From Endomychus coccineus (Eukaryota > Arthropoda > Insecta > Coleoptera > Endomychidae): a DNA stretch of 64,000 nt. The stretch is from NCBI GenBank assembly GCA_958510875.1, contig OY294068.1, forward strand, positions 167,471,962 through 167,535,961, read 5' to 3'. Below the pieces are notes generated by a model. That model was not told the origin of the DNA. It did no database searches and saw only the letters and a program-made list of their open reading frames with translations. Position numbers and translations under genes: made by a program. Positions 12,201-24,200 of this stretch are shown here, one piece after another (the stretch's first letter is position 1; each line of letters starts with the position of its first letter).

Positions 12201-15200
12201 GTTCTATTGGTTGTATGTAACATGGTTCGGAAAATATTAACATTATTTTGGATATGATTTTCAATAGGTTAATTTAAGGTTTATGTTGGAAAAACTTATT
12301 TGAATCATAATAAATATTCTTGACCCAGGTATGAATTATATATAAATTCTCGGGAAGTAGGTCACATTAACACTTATGCTTTATATTTTCTCGTCTTTAC
12401 GTACGTTTCGGTCTCACGATCATAATCAGAACACTTATTATGTCTAAAACCGGTTTACTTAAAACTAATTGTATTAACACACAGCGTCCTTATCGCACCA
12501 ATTTCAATTAAAATGCCCACGTCGCCGAAATGAACAGAAACACGAATAATCGAAATAGTAACACATCAATGTTATAAGTATAATATATCAAGAATCCACT
12601 GTTAAGCAGTACTCTTAAAAAATGCGTACTCATGTCAACAAAGTCTATGAACGACTAAAAACGAGAACATTAGGTTCAAGTATCGACTTTCAAACCAGAT
12701 GTTACGATTTACGAGCTAATAGAAAAAGGTTTGTCGACTATTGAAAATATACTTTTGACAGTTCTACCTAAAATATACTTTTAACATTATAAAGACGCAT
12801 GTAGGAATTTGCAAGAGTTTTAATTAATTAAGTTAGTACAAATCTGACTTAATGATTAAATGTCTGTTCTATTATTTTACAGATTTGGAGTCACGTTTTA
12901 TGTGAATCATCTCCAGAATAGATCTTTTATAATAATTGGTTCCCTTAGTTAAAATATCAACATTTTTGTAATCGAATTGATGGTTATAATCAAAGCAGTG
13001 TAGCAAGGGCGGTGGAATTTTCAAAGTTTTTGTTTCTTGTACTATACTTATGGCCATACATTCTTTTTTGTAAATATTGTTTAGAGATTCCAGTATAAGT
13101 CCCATCGCAATCTAAACAATTTAATTTGTATACTGTGTGGGTTTGTTTATCTTCAGGTATTAAAGGTTTTAGATTTGAAAAATATTTTCCACCACATTTA
13201 GCAGGCTTATGCGCGACATTTATACATACTTTTTCAAACATTCTTAATTTTCTCTAAGGTCTCCGGAATGTATGGTAATATTATAAAATTGTCTGTATTA
13301 CCTTTTATGTTATTTATGTATGACGATCCATTATAGATTTTGTTTATTTTTTCTTTAATGATGAGATTGAAAAATGTTTTTGGGTACCCATTCATTTCCA
13401 GTGTATTACCAACAATTTTCAAATTTTTGGGACGGTCCTCTAGGTGGGACAATTTAACCGCGCGATCTGTATGGCCGTTTATAACACTTTTTTTATAACT
13501 TGTTGATGCAACAGAATTGAAGTGAAGATAACGTTGGAACCAAACCTCTTCAGTAAACCACGAAGTTTTTATTTTTCCATTTGCATCATGATGTTCATAT
13601 CTAGGAAATTTATGTTTTTGTTCACTTCTATTTCACAAATAAATTGATATGGTTATAACCATCAATTCGATTACAAAAATGTTAATATTTTAACTAAGAA
13701 AAACAATTATTATAAAAGATCTATTCTGGAGATGATACACATAAAACGTGACTCTAAATCTGTAAATCATAGAACAGATATTTAATCATTAAGTCAGATT
13801 TATACTAACTTGATTAATTAAAACTCTTGCAAATACCTACATGCGTCTTTGTAATGTTAAAAGTATATTTTAGTAGAACTGTCAAAAGTATATTTCCAAT
13901 AGCTGACAAACCTTTTTCTATTAGCTCGTAAATCGTAACATCTGGTTTGAAAGTGGATACTTGAACCTAATGTTCTCGTTTTTAGTCGTTCATGAACTTT
14001 GTTGACATGAGTACGCATATTTTAAGAGTACTGCTTAACAGTGGATTCTTGATATATTATACTTATAACATTGATGTATTACTATTTCGATTATTCGTGT
14101 TTCTGTTCGTTTCGGCGACGTGCATTTCAATTGAAATTGGTGCGATAAGGACGCTTCTTGTAATACGATTAGTTTTAAGCAATCCGTTTTTAGACATGAT
14201 AAGTCTTCTGATGATGGTCGTGAGACCGAAGCGTACGTAAAGACGAGAAAATATAAAGCATAAGTGTTGATGTTACCTATTTCCCGAGAATTTATATGTA
14301 ACTTATACCTGTCGACTCATTTCCTTTTGGTCTCATCAAAACTCAAGTCAGATGCATACAAATACAGTCAGATTTATGTGTGAGAGTTATGGAAAATATG
14401 ACCAAACAAACAACCTCTTGTAGGAATGGCAGAGGTGGATATTTAAATGATATGTTCTATACATATTCCATAAATCAGGGGGCTACCGCGCCACAAAACA
14501 ATACATTTGAAACGAATCTTCTTCATCGTGGGATACGCACATACGGACATCATCTCAAAAAAATAGCCTAGATCGATTGAGAAAGGCTCGAAACGGATAT
14601 TAACGCGAAAATCCATATATTTCGGGAAATATTAACATTATTTTTGATATGATATCCAACAGGTAATTTAAGGTTTATGTTGGAAAAAACTTATTTGAAT
14701 CTATAATCCTACATCTACATCCAAAGATTTTGTAAACCGCTAAACTGGGGTCAAAAAGAGATTCCTGTTCGAACTTTACTATTTGCTCGACCGAGCAAAT
14801 TCAACTACTCCGTCTCTGGAGCGATTTTGGAGCGTATCACGTGTGACAAGCCAATGAGAGTGCGAATCAAGCGACAACATTTTGACTTCTGTTAACCTCT
14901 GGTGCTAGTTGGGTTTAAATACACTATAGTAATGGAACCAATACCAAATTATGTTCAACGACGTGGCTCATTTTTTGTTCAATTGCTATGTCGTCAACAA
15001 GCAAAACCGTATTTCTTTATAAATGATGCGGGCCAGCCTCTTACCGTCAATTGCGAACATCATAGAGTTCATAGAGTTCTGCAAATCAGTTTGGCGACAT
15101 AAACTGGTCTCCAAAATTGGGCGATCTAATACCTATCGACTCATTAACTTTTGGTCTCATGAAAACAAGTCAGATACATACAAATACAGTCAGATTTATG

Positions 15201-18200
15201 TGTGAGAGTTATGACAAATAAGTCCAAACAAACGATCGATTCGAAATTCGTCACAGTACGCAGGTAAACATAAAATTCGTGTACGATATTCGTCACATGG
15301 CATTCTGTCTGCCGAGTTTGGGACTACGAAATTCGGCACATAGTTATTGATTTTAAAATTATAAAATACAATGAAAATCTTGTTGATGCAACAATTTTGC
15401 CACCATAAGCATCTAAGCAATATTTTTACGTTTTCAAAAGAATTAATATGATTGAGAAATTAAATTATATGGTCGGTTTTACTTTATTTCTTCGCTAAAT
15501 TAGTGTAATAAAAAAATTGGTAACATATGATCAAGGATATAATGTACTTAATACTTATGATACATACATTTTACATAACACTCGGAAGAAAAACATTGAC
15601 AATTTATACATTATAACGCTACACATTTTATGAATTGTGTCCATATATATTTGAACTTTAACTAAATGGAGGGTATCTTTTGTTGTTCCAAATCTAACAA
15701 TAATGTTTGCAACTACTTTGCACACAATAGTTCCTTTAAGTAATGCGTATTAACCAATAACACAATGCTATTCACTTTAACAGTATATCGAATTTTTTTG
15801 CCATATGTCTGGTGGTTTTCTAACTACCCTCTGTACCAACGTGATCCCTGTAGGAGCTTTTAGCTATACCCCAATGTGTTCAATGGGATTAAAAATGAAA
15901 CGGTAAGGCCTGGAGACGAAATACTATGGTGTAACGAAGCTTAAATTTCGAAAGATTATTTAATTCAGATCAGGCAATAAATACGGATGTTACATGTAAT
16001 TTCAGTTTGAACAGTTCATTATTTCAATAGATATGAATGAATTCCGAATGTGTATTCCGTGATTGCCACTTTTCTAAATCTCCGTAATTTGAAATAAGTA
16101 TAATTATTCAAATAGATGAATCTAATTCACGCCCGTTCAAAATTGCATTTCATTCCGATAAAAACATGTTGCAAAAACAGGGGCTGGCCAATTAAGACAC
16201 CAAACTTTGTGCAGTCTTATGTATAAAAAGGGCGAACAACCTAAAAACTCCGATAACACTTGTTTACTCCGCAGGGAAGAACTGGTGTGATATCATGAGC
16301 GCGAATTTTAGATCTAAAAAGTAGCGTCACTTTTAACCATTGTTCGGGGCATAAGTAAAAAACTATTGGCACAAAAATAAGGATTTGGTGGAGCAGACCT
16401 GTCCGGAACCTCGGAAAAGATATAAAAGCCGTGACGACCGAAAGATCGCGCTCTTGTGTGTTTGATTTTCAATCAGTGAAGTAGCTCTTGTGTTTTTGAA
16501 TTTCGAGCCGTACAGTATCTCTCTTGTGTTTTTGATTTAAATCAGTAAAGTAGCTCTCTAGTGTTTTTTTTTTTGAATTGTGAGTCAGAGATTTAAAAGC
16601 TGTGAAATAACAATAGTGTTCCGTTTGTGTTTGTGAATTTTACAAAAAGGTAAATGATAGCAAATAGTTTATATTTTTGACCATTACGATATATTGATTT
16701 CCGTAATTTATGATTGTTATTGTAATTGGTGAACGTTTGTACGATACCTGAGTTCCGTAGTATTCAGTAATTTGAATTGGTGAATTTGAGTTTATCCTAG
16801 TCATAGGTCGAATCGCGTACGATTTGAATTCGCGCGTGAATTGAAATATTCAAGTAATTGTGTGGTGTGTACAGAGTGTGTATGTTTGAACGACAGGGGC
16901 GTCTTTGGTATATTTGTGCACACTGTGTCACTCCAGAAGTATAAGTATATCCTGAGACGACCACACCACCAACGGCTTGTGCACACTGTGTCACTCCAGA
17001 AGTATAAGCTGAGGGTGGTTGTGTGATTGTGTGATTGAGAATCGTAATAATTCCCTTAATACTATGAGAAGTTCTCGGCCGTGGATATAGGGGTTATTGC
17101 AGATGTGATAGTTAGGGTTTGTGCACACTGTGTCACCCCGGAAGTATAAACCCTAATTGTCTAGGTTCCGAATCTGTAGAGTGTATCAAATCTAACACTG
17201 TCACACAATTACCGGGTACTCCGTGAAAGTTAGTACAAGGGTGGGTGAGATGACAGAATAAACTCAATTAGAGTAATTAACCGAAAATAGTAAAATCTGA
17301 TATCGTACAATCGGAAAACTAGTGCAAACAATATTTTCCGAACAAACCGAATTAATAACCGAATATATCGTAGTGTGATTTGAACATTCCATTTATTAGT
17401 GCTGCTATCTAAGATTTACCGCATACCGCTCATTACGCTGAGACCTGTTTGATTCGTATTTTTCCGCAAATTGATCATTCTGAATCATTCATCAACCGAT
17501 CCCGTACCGCCGAATTAAATTTAGTGAACGAACTTGTCGTAGAGTTGATATCTTGAAAGAGTTTTCATTTACCGTTTGAGCTTCATTACATTTTCCGTCT
17601 GGGTGTAATTTTGTGAAATAATACCGTCCAATTGCATTTATATTGATTATTCTGAAAGTGTACTTGTTAAAATCATTATATATTTTAATATTTGGAATTC
17701 CCTGTTTTATTAAATTATTTCTGCTCCAACTTTAACGAGCTAAGTTATAACCAGGTATCAATTGTAATTAAAGCCTACAATTTCGATACTGTTTTCTGCC
17801 CATTGGACTCTGGTTATACTTCACTGTAGCTACCCTAGGGACAAGGCTATCTTTAGATAGCATAGTGACGAGCCTTGTGGAGAGGACCCTAGCAGAAGTC
17901 CTCAAAAAGGAGTAAACCTTTGGGAAAAATCTGGCGCCCGAGGATTCGAAGCTTACCGCAGTAAGCAAATTACCGAAAAGCCATAAGGGCACGTTATAAT
18001 GGTTTCAAGAATATGTTATTATTTAACCATTCTTGTATTTGTTGTTGGCACTTTATTTCTTACAGTACTGTGATAAATACTGCGGTCTTATTAACTGTTG
18101 AGTTGCTGCGATCGTTTCTCTACAAAGTAATTTATCATTGAGGTTACCATTTGTTGAACACTAGATGGTGGCCTCGATTTTTTCGCAGTTTACACAGCAC

Positions 18201-21200
18201 ACAACGTAAATGTAGGCAGAATTACAATCCTGATAAGAACTATTTCTTTACTTATGAAGTTGAATTCTATTGAAATTTAGTTTCCCAACGAATATATAAA
18301 CTGTCAAGGCAAATAATAAAATCGATTAATTTATTTGGAATCTTTGGAAAGTGTTTCCAACTGTTGAAAGGAAATTGTTCAAATAAATTGGTTGTCCTAA
18401 CTAACAGACCACTTACGATAAATTTGACAGCCGAATATGGTATTTTGGCAACCTGATCCTTTCAATTATTGATGAATTACCACATCGATGATCTCAAATC
18501 TTCGACTGTAATGTAATTATTGTTTTTCAGAACCTAGACTTGAAACAACGAAACTGAGGGCGGTAGTGTCCAAGCTGGAAGCTTGTGAAATATACAGATT
18601 CAGTGTAGGTGTAACTGGCCCATACGGATATGGACCATTATCCAGAAGTTCCGAAGATATTCCAACATTGCTTAATATGGCAGCACCGGTAAAGAACGTT
18701 TCAGTTGGACCAGAAATGGCTAATCGAATGAAGATGAAAGTGCAATGGACACCATCTTGTCCTATCGCAATCGAAATGTCTTACATTGTGAGTATAGAAC
18801 GAATTGTTATATTTGCCGTTTGGCTTTTTTAGAAAGTTTGATTCATATTCGAGCAACATCTCAATCCCACATTTTATTTAAACCAATAATATAAATGATT
18901 CCTTTTGCCTGATAGAAATTCTTATCGAGAAAGCTCTAGAACGAGTTATCATGTCTCAAAGTTGTAAGGTTATTTTTATTCGTTAATTTTTGCCATTTCA
19001 TCATGAAAAGTCAGAGCAAGGAATGCAAATAGTGCAATTTTATTTCGAAAATCATGGTTCTGTTCGCGAAACTGAAAAAATAATTCGACTAGTTATGGAT
19101 CGATATCGTTCTCGTTTACGCTACTTGATGTAGCTTACCCTGCGAGGCGAAAAAGAGTGTTTACCGAAGAAAGAATGATCGCTAAATTTTTGTTCAGCCA
19201 TGAGACTTACTTTTGTTTCAAAGGCTGTCACCAAGCAAAATTGTCGCGTTTGGAATAAATAGAATCTTCAAAAGTCATTATAAATCAGGAAAATACTAAT
19301 TTGCTTCTCGATTTACAGTTTTATGTAAATATTTTTTATTTTAGATGGTTTTGGTGCTTACTTGTTGAAAATTCATATCTATAATTTTAATAAAAAATAC
19401 GCTTGTAATAAATTTTCACAAACTTCGTTTTTATTAAACAAAACGTGTCATGTTTCACCAAACGGTGGCTTTATCAAACAATGGTTTTACAAACTATGGT
19501 TTATTCCCTAAATATTTAAATCACAATTAAGAAGGAGGGGATAAGTGAGGTACGTGCACAGTAGAATAAGAGTTACTTACAAACAGTGGCGGCTCCTCGA
19601 AGGAGTCTAAGGAGGCTCAGCCTCCTCACCAATTTATCTTAATGATCATTCTCCATTTTATTTCCTGTTTCTCTGATAATTCTTTAAATTTCACAATTAA
19701 TTCCCCGTTCTGTGTAGTTATTTTTAATCTGGCAACAGTGGCCAGAGGCTAGATTCTCTATATATCTCAAACGCTAAATACGTGTGGTCAACACAGTTGC
19801 CGTTTTCCAAGCAGTTCAATTGCTAGATAGGGTAAAAGAGCGAATATGGCAACACCCGATGGAGGCTAGCTTCTCGTACGGAATCGTCGGTCGAATGAAA
19901 TACGATTACTTGTTACCGCCCTTCCGCTAGAAGAATGCGACACGTGTCGTGTTCCGTTAGTTCTTGTTTTTGTACCGCGAGGCGAAGTAAGGTTAAGTAG
20001 TTAAGTTATAATTTATCTAATCGGTGAACGTTAAAATGATGAGTGACTTAGTTGCTGGTTTCTTAGAAAATCCATTTAGTGGATTAACATATGATAGAAA
20101 AGTGTTTTGTTAAAAATAAACGGCCTTTACCGGATTTGAAAGGATTAGTGGTGACGATGACAGGTATGTTTCAAAATCGAAATACACAATAAATTATATT
20201 GCTTGCTATTCACATCTGATACAACTTCATGTTGGGGACACTCGGGTTATGATGATTTGAAAAATTTAGCTCGTGGTATAGATAGACATGAAAAATCGCA
20301 CGAACATATTACATCGAGTATTAAGTTTAAATTAACCGGTAAACAGAATATTGTTGAAGGAGGAAAACATATAATTTGGTAGACAAGAAACTACATTATA
20401 AACATCTTTTTTTATGAAATTTTAGATACTATTAAAGGTCAAATTGAGATTCGATTTTCCGATTTGCATGAATTGAAGTTTTTCGACTTGACGAAAAGAA
20501 GATTTTTCGAATCTTTTTCAAAAGAGTTTCCAATACACTTTTAGATAACTTAGTTCTAAAATATAAATTTTTTGATAAAATAGCACTGCACAATGGATTA
20601 TGGGTTATATACCTACTCGGATAAAGATATTTTAGGCCAGTACGACATTCACGCCGATATGATAGACAATGATTTGCAACAAGTTTTACCTCAGTTTTAT
20701 AAACTACTTTGACAGTCACCATTCCTGTCACGTCGGCATCGGTGGAGAGATCATTTTCTACTCTCAAACGAATTAAAACTTACATGCGAAATACAATGGG
20801 CCAAAATCGTTTATACAATGTTAGTTTGATATCTATTGAAAAAGATTTAGTAAAACACTTAAAACAAAATGATACATTTTATGATAATATTATTGATCAT
20901 TTTTCGCAAACTAAAGACCGTAGAATTCCTTTAATATATAAAAAAGCTAATAAAAATAATAAAAAAAAACAAAATATGAAAAATTTCAAAAAAAAATAAA
21001 ATATATCAAAAATCCAAAGAAAAAAAAACGAACAAAAAAATTGTTTGCCAAGAAAAACTCTACACCTCCACGTTGGTTCTTGCTTGGCAACAATTAATTT
21101 TGTCACTGAAGTAGCTGGTACGGTCGGTGGGCAAAGGTTAAATTTATTGGCTGAATAGAGTATATTTTTACAAAAACGTTTTATGTCCAGCCTCCTCTCT

Positions 21201-24200
21201 TAAAAAGTTCACGAGCCGCCACTGCTTACAAATAAATTTAATAATGGAGAATTGGTAAAGTTTTTCTGATCATGCATTTTTAAACTTATTAATTACAATT
21301 TTCTAAAGTATTAAACAACTTAGAGAAAATTGAAATTAATAAGTTTAAAAATACAGGAAACCTTTTAAATGATCAGAAAGACTTTACCAATTCTACATTA
21401 TTAAATTTATTTGTAAGTATCTCTTATCCTACTGTACAGGGTGTCCCATTTTGGGTACTTTTGCGGGGTATCTTCTTTATTTTTAAAGATAGAGAGTTGC
21501 GGTTTTCGCGACACTGTGCTACTTTTTCATAAAACTCAAGATGCCGTCAACAGAATTTTCATAGCCCTTTTAGTTTTTAAGATACAGGGCATTTCTGAAA
21601 ATGTTGCATTTTGTGACCCCCCTCGTATCTCCGTTATCCTTCAACTTATCGAAAAGGTAAAATAACATTCTAATAGTTTTTCTTCCGTAGAATGCAGTGG
21701 TGTAGATAACTTTTGTTACATATTTACTGTTTTTGAGTTATATGGCAAACTTATGTTTTTTTAAATGGAACACCCTGTATATTTATAGACTATAAAATTT
21801 GTCTTTTTTTTACCTTTTCAAAAATATATGATAGTATAAACTTTTTTTCAGAAACACGCAAATAATTGACAATTTTTAGAAATTAAATACATATTTTAAT
21901 TGTAGGCCATTGATATTGTTTATGACAAGAAACAGAAATAAACATCAAATCTCTATCGCATTTAAGCTGTTTATTTTCGTTCTTTTGGTATCATTATTCA
22001 ATAGATATTTATCAATTTTTTCGAATAATGGCAGTTTACGAAAATTATGAGAAATATAATATGATGGTATGTTTTATACAGAGTAATGAAAATTCTGAAG
22101 AAGCTTCGGAATTATATTTCCAAAGGTGAGTAAGCTATTATGGCTATGAAAATCTCTATTATCATTTTAATTTTTGCTTGTTAGATATCCAGAAAGAAGG
22201 CAACCGTTTTTTGGGATATTTGCCCGTTTAAAAGCAAATTTAGTTGAGCACGGATCATTTGTTCACCCGCGCCCTAAAACATACAACAAAGAGAACAGGA
22301 AAAGAAAAGAGATAGATACTTTAGGATATATAGAAGCAACATCTTCGTCCTCATGCAGAAAAATTTAGAAGGAAATTGGTGTGCCAAAAACTAACGCTCA
22401 GAGGATCTTGAAGAAATATAAGTATCATCCATACAAATTTAATATACTACAACATTTGCATCCTGGCGATGCCGAGCGCCGGGCACTGTTTTGCCAGTGG
22501 TATTTGCAACAAATCGATGCTAACGATTTATTTGGCAGACTTGTTTTTTGGTCAGACGCATGCTTTATTTCAAGTGCTGGCATTTTCAATCGTCACAATA
22601 CCAGGAACTGGCGTAGTGAAAATCTGCATTTAATGTTTGAAAGGGCACAACAAGGACGCTTTGGAGTTGAGGTTTCATGTTTTATTTTGGGTAGACATAT
22701 AGTTTATAGGATTTTTGAAGGAGGTCCTACAGCACGTAGATACCTAGAAATTCTTGAGGAAGTTATTCCAGAACTGCTCGAAAACATCCCATTAGCCCAG
22801 TATAATGCTGTTTACCTACAGCAAGATGGTGCCCCAAGTCATAACTCTAGGCTCTTAAGGGCCTTTCTAAATAATAACTTCCCTCAAAGATGGATAGGTA
22901 CCAACGGACCTGTTAGATGGCCTCCACGATCACCAGATCTCTCAATTTTAGATTTTTTTTTATGGGGTTATATACAAAATGAAGTATATAAAACTCGATA
23001 TGACGGCATTGCAAAACTTCGAGAGGCAATTCATTTAGCTTTTCGAAATCTGCGAATGAGAACAATGGTTCTTTTGAACGCTATTCAAAGAATCTCAAAG
23101 ATGTGCCAATTTTGCATTAGAGAAAATGGTGGTCAATTTGAACATCACATTTAATTTTTTTTAATAATGTTATTTTTTTGTGTTTTTGTTATAGTCACTT
23201 TACGCCACAAAACTGTTGTTACAAACTTACTGTTAGAAAAAGATCTATGGGAATTTTTTTTAATAGATACCTATATACAAGGTATCCAATTATTTGTTAG
23301 TAATATGTAAGTTGCACTTGTTTATTATTGTTATCCATAGCCTACTATTAAAATATGTATTTAATTTTCTGAAAATTGTCAATTATTTGCGTGTTTCTGA
23401 AAAAAAGTTTATACTATCATATATTTTTGAAAAGGTAAAAAAAAGACAAATTTTATAGTCTATAAATATACAGGGTGTTCCATTTAAAAAAAACATAAGT
23501 TTACTTTATAACTCAAAAACAGTAAATATGTAACAAAAGTTATCTACACCACTGCATTCTACGGAAAAAAATCTATTAGAATGTTATTTTACCTTTTCGA
23601 TAAGTTGAAGGATAACGGAGATACGAGGGGGGTCACAAAATGCAACATTTTCAGAAATGCCCTGTATCTTAAAAACTAAAAGGGCTATGAAAATTCTGTT
23701 GACGGCATCTTGAGTTTTACGAAAAAGTAGCACAGTGTCGCGAAAACCGCAACTCTCTATCTTTAAAAATAAAGGAGATACCCCGCAAAAGTACCCAAAA
23801 TGGGACACCCTGTACACGTAACTCACGTATCTCCTTCTTAATCTTAATTTTAATATTTAAGGATTAAACCATAGTTTATAAAACCATTGTTTGACAAAGC
23901 CACCGTGTGGTGAAACATGTCACGTCACGAAGTTTGTGAAAATTTATTACAAGTGTATTTTTTATTAAAGTAATTTGAATCTTATTAAGAGCAAGGACAT
24001 TAATATTCTCTTAAGTGTTCAATTTATGTTATAACTTCCAAAAATAACCTTACAAATAATAAATTACAATTGCCTCTTGGAAATAATATTATGTTCTCTT
24101 CTACAAACAAAATTGAAAATTAATAGTTCAGCAGTCGAAATGATGATGTTGAGTGCACTGAGCTAACGAGACATGTTGGAAGAAATAAATTATCTCCGTT

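Larger units (their letters stand above)
12069..18530 (+). other. 6.5-kb SORL1 intron rich in retroelement fragments
   Basis: Holds a Penelope-like inverted pair (12336-14308) bracketed by an 80-bp direct repeat, a second direct repeat (14311-14410 and 15132-15235), a Tc1-like relic (15640-15910) and an LTR-like region (about 16170-17940). 14705-15130, 15240-15640, 15910-16170 and 17960-18530 show no gene. Confidence 0.8.
19388..23973. mobile_element. Fold-back (fully palindromic) element split by two later insertions
   Basis: Outer arms: 19388-19583 matches 23815-23973 inverted (TGGTGAAACATG, ACAAACTTCG, AATAAATTTTCACAAAC). Inner arms: 21225-21320 matches 21325-21436 inverted (AAATTTAATAATG.., TTGGTAAAG..CTGATCA). 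Joining across the insertions gives one palindrome of about 570 bp. A hAT element interrupts the left arm and a DD41D mariner element the right arm. Confidence 0.78.

Noticed and set aside
17925..17950. Exact tRNA primer binding site
   Set aside because: Only about the first 10-11 bases match known tRNA-Lys sites; the longer TTCGAA-containing stretch does not fit the geometry of a tRNA 3' end.
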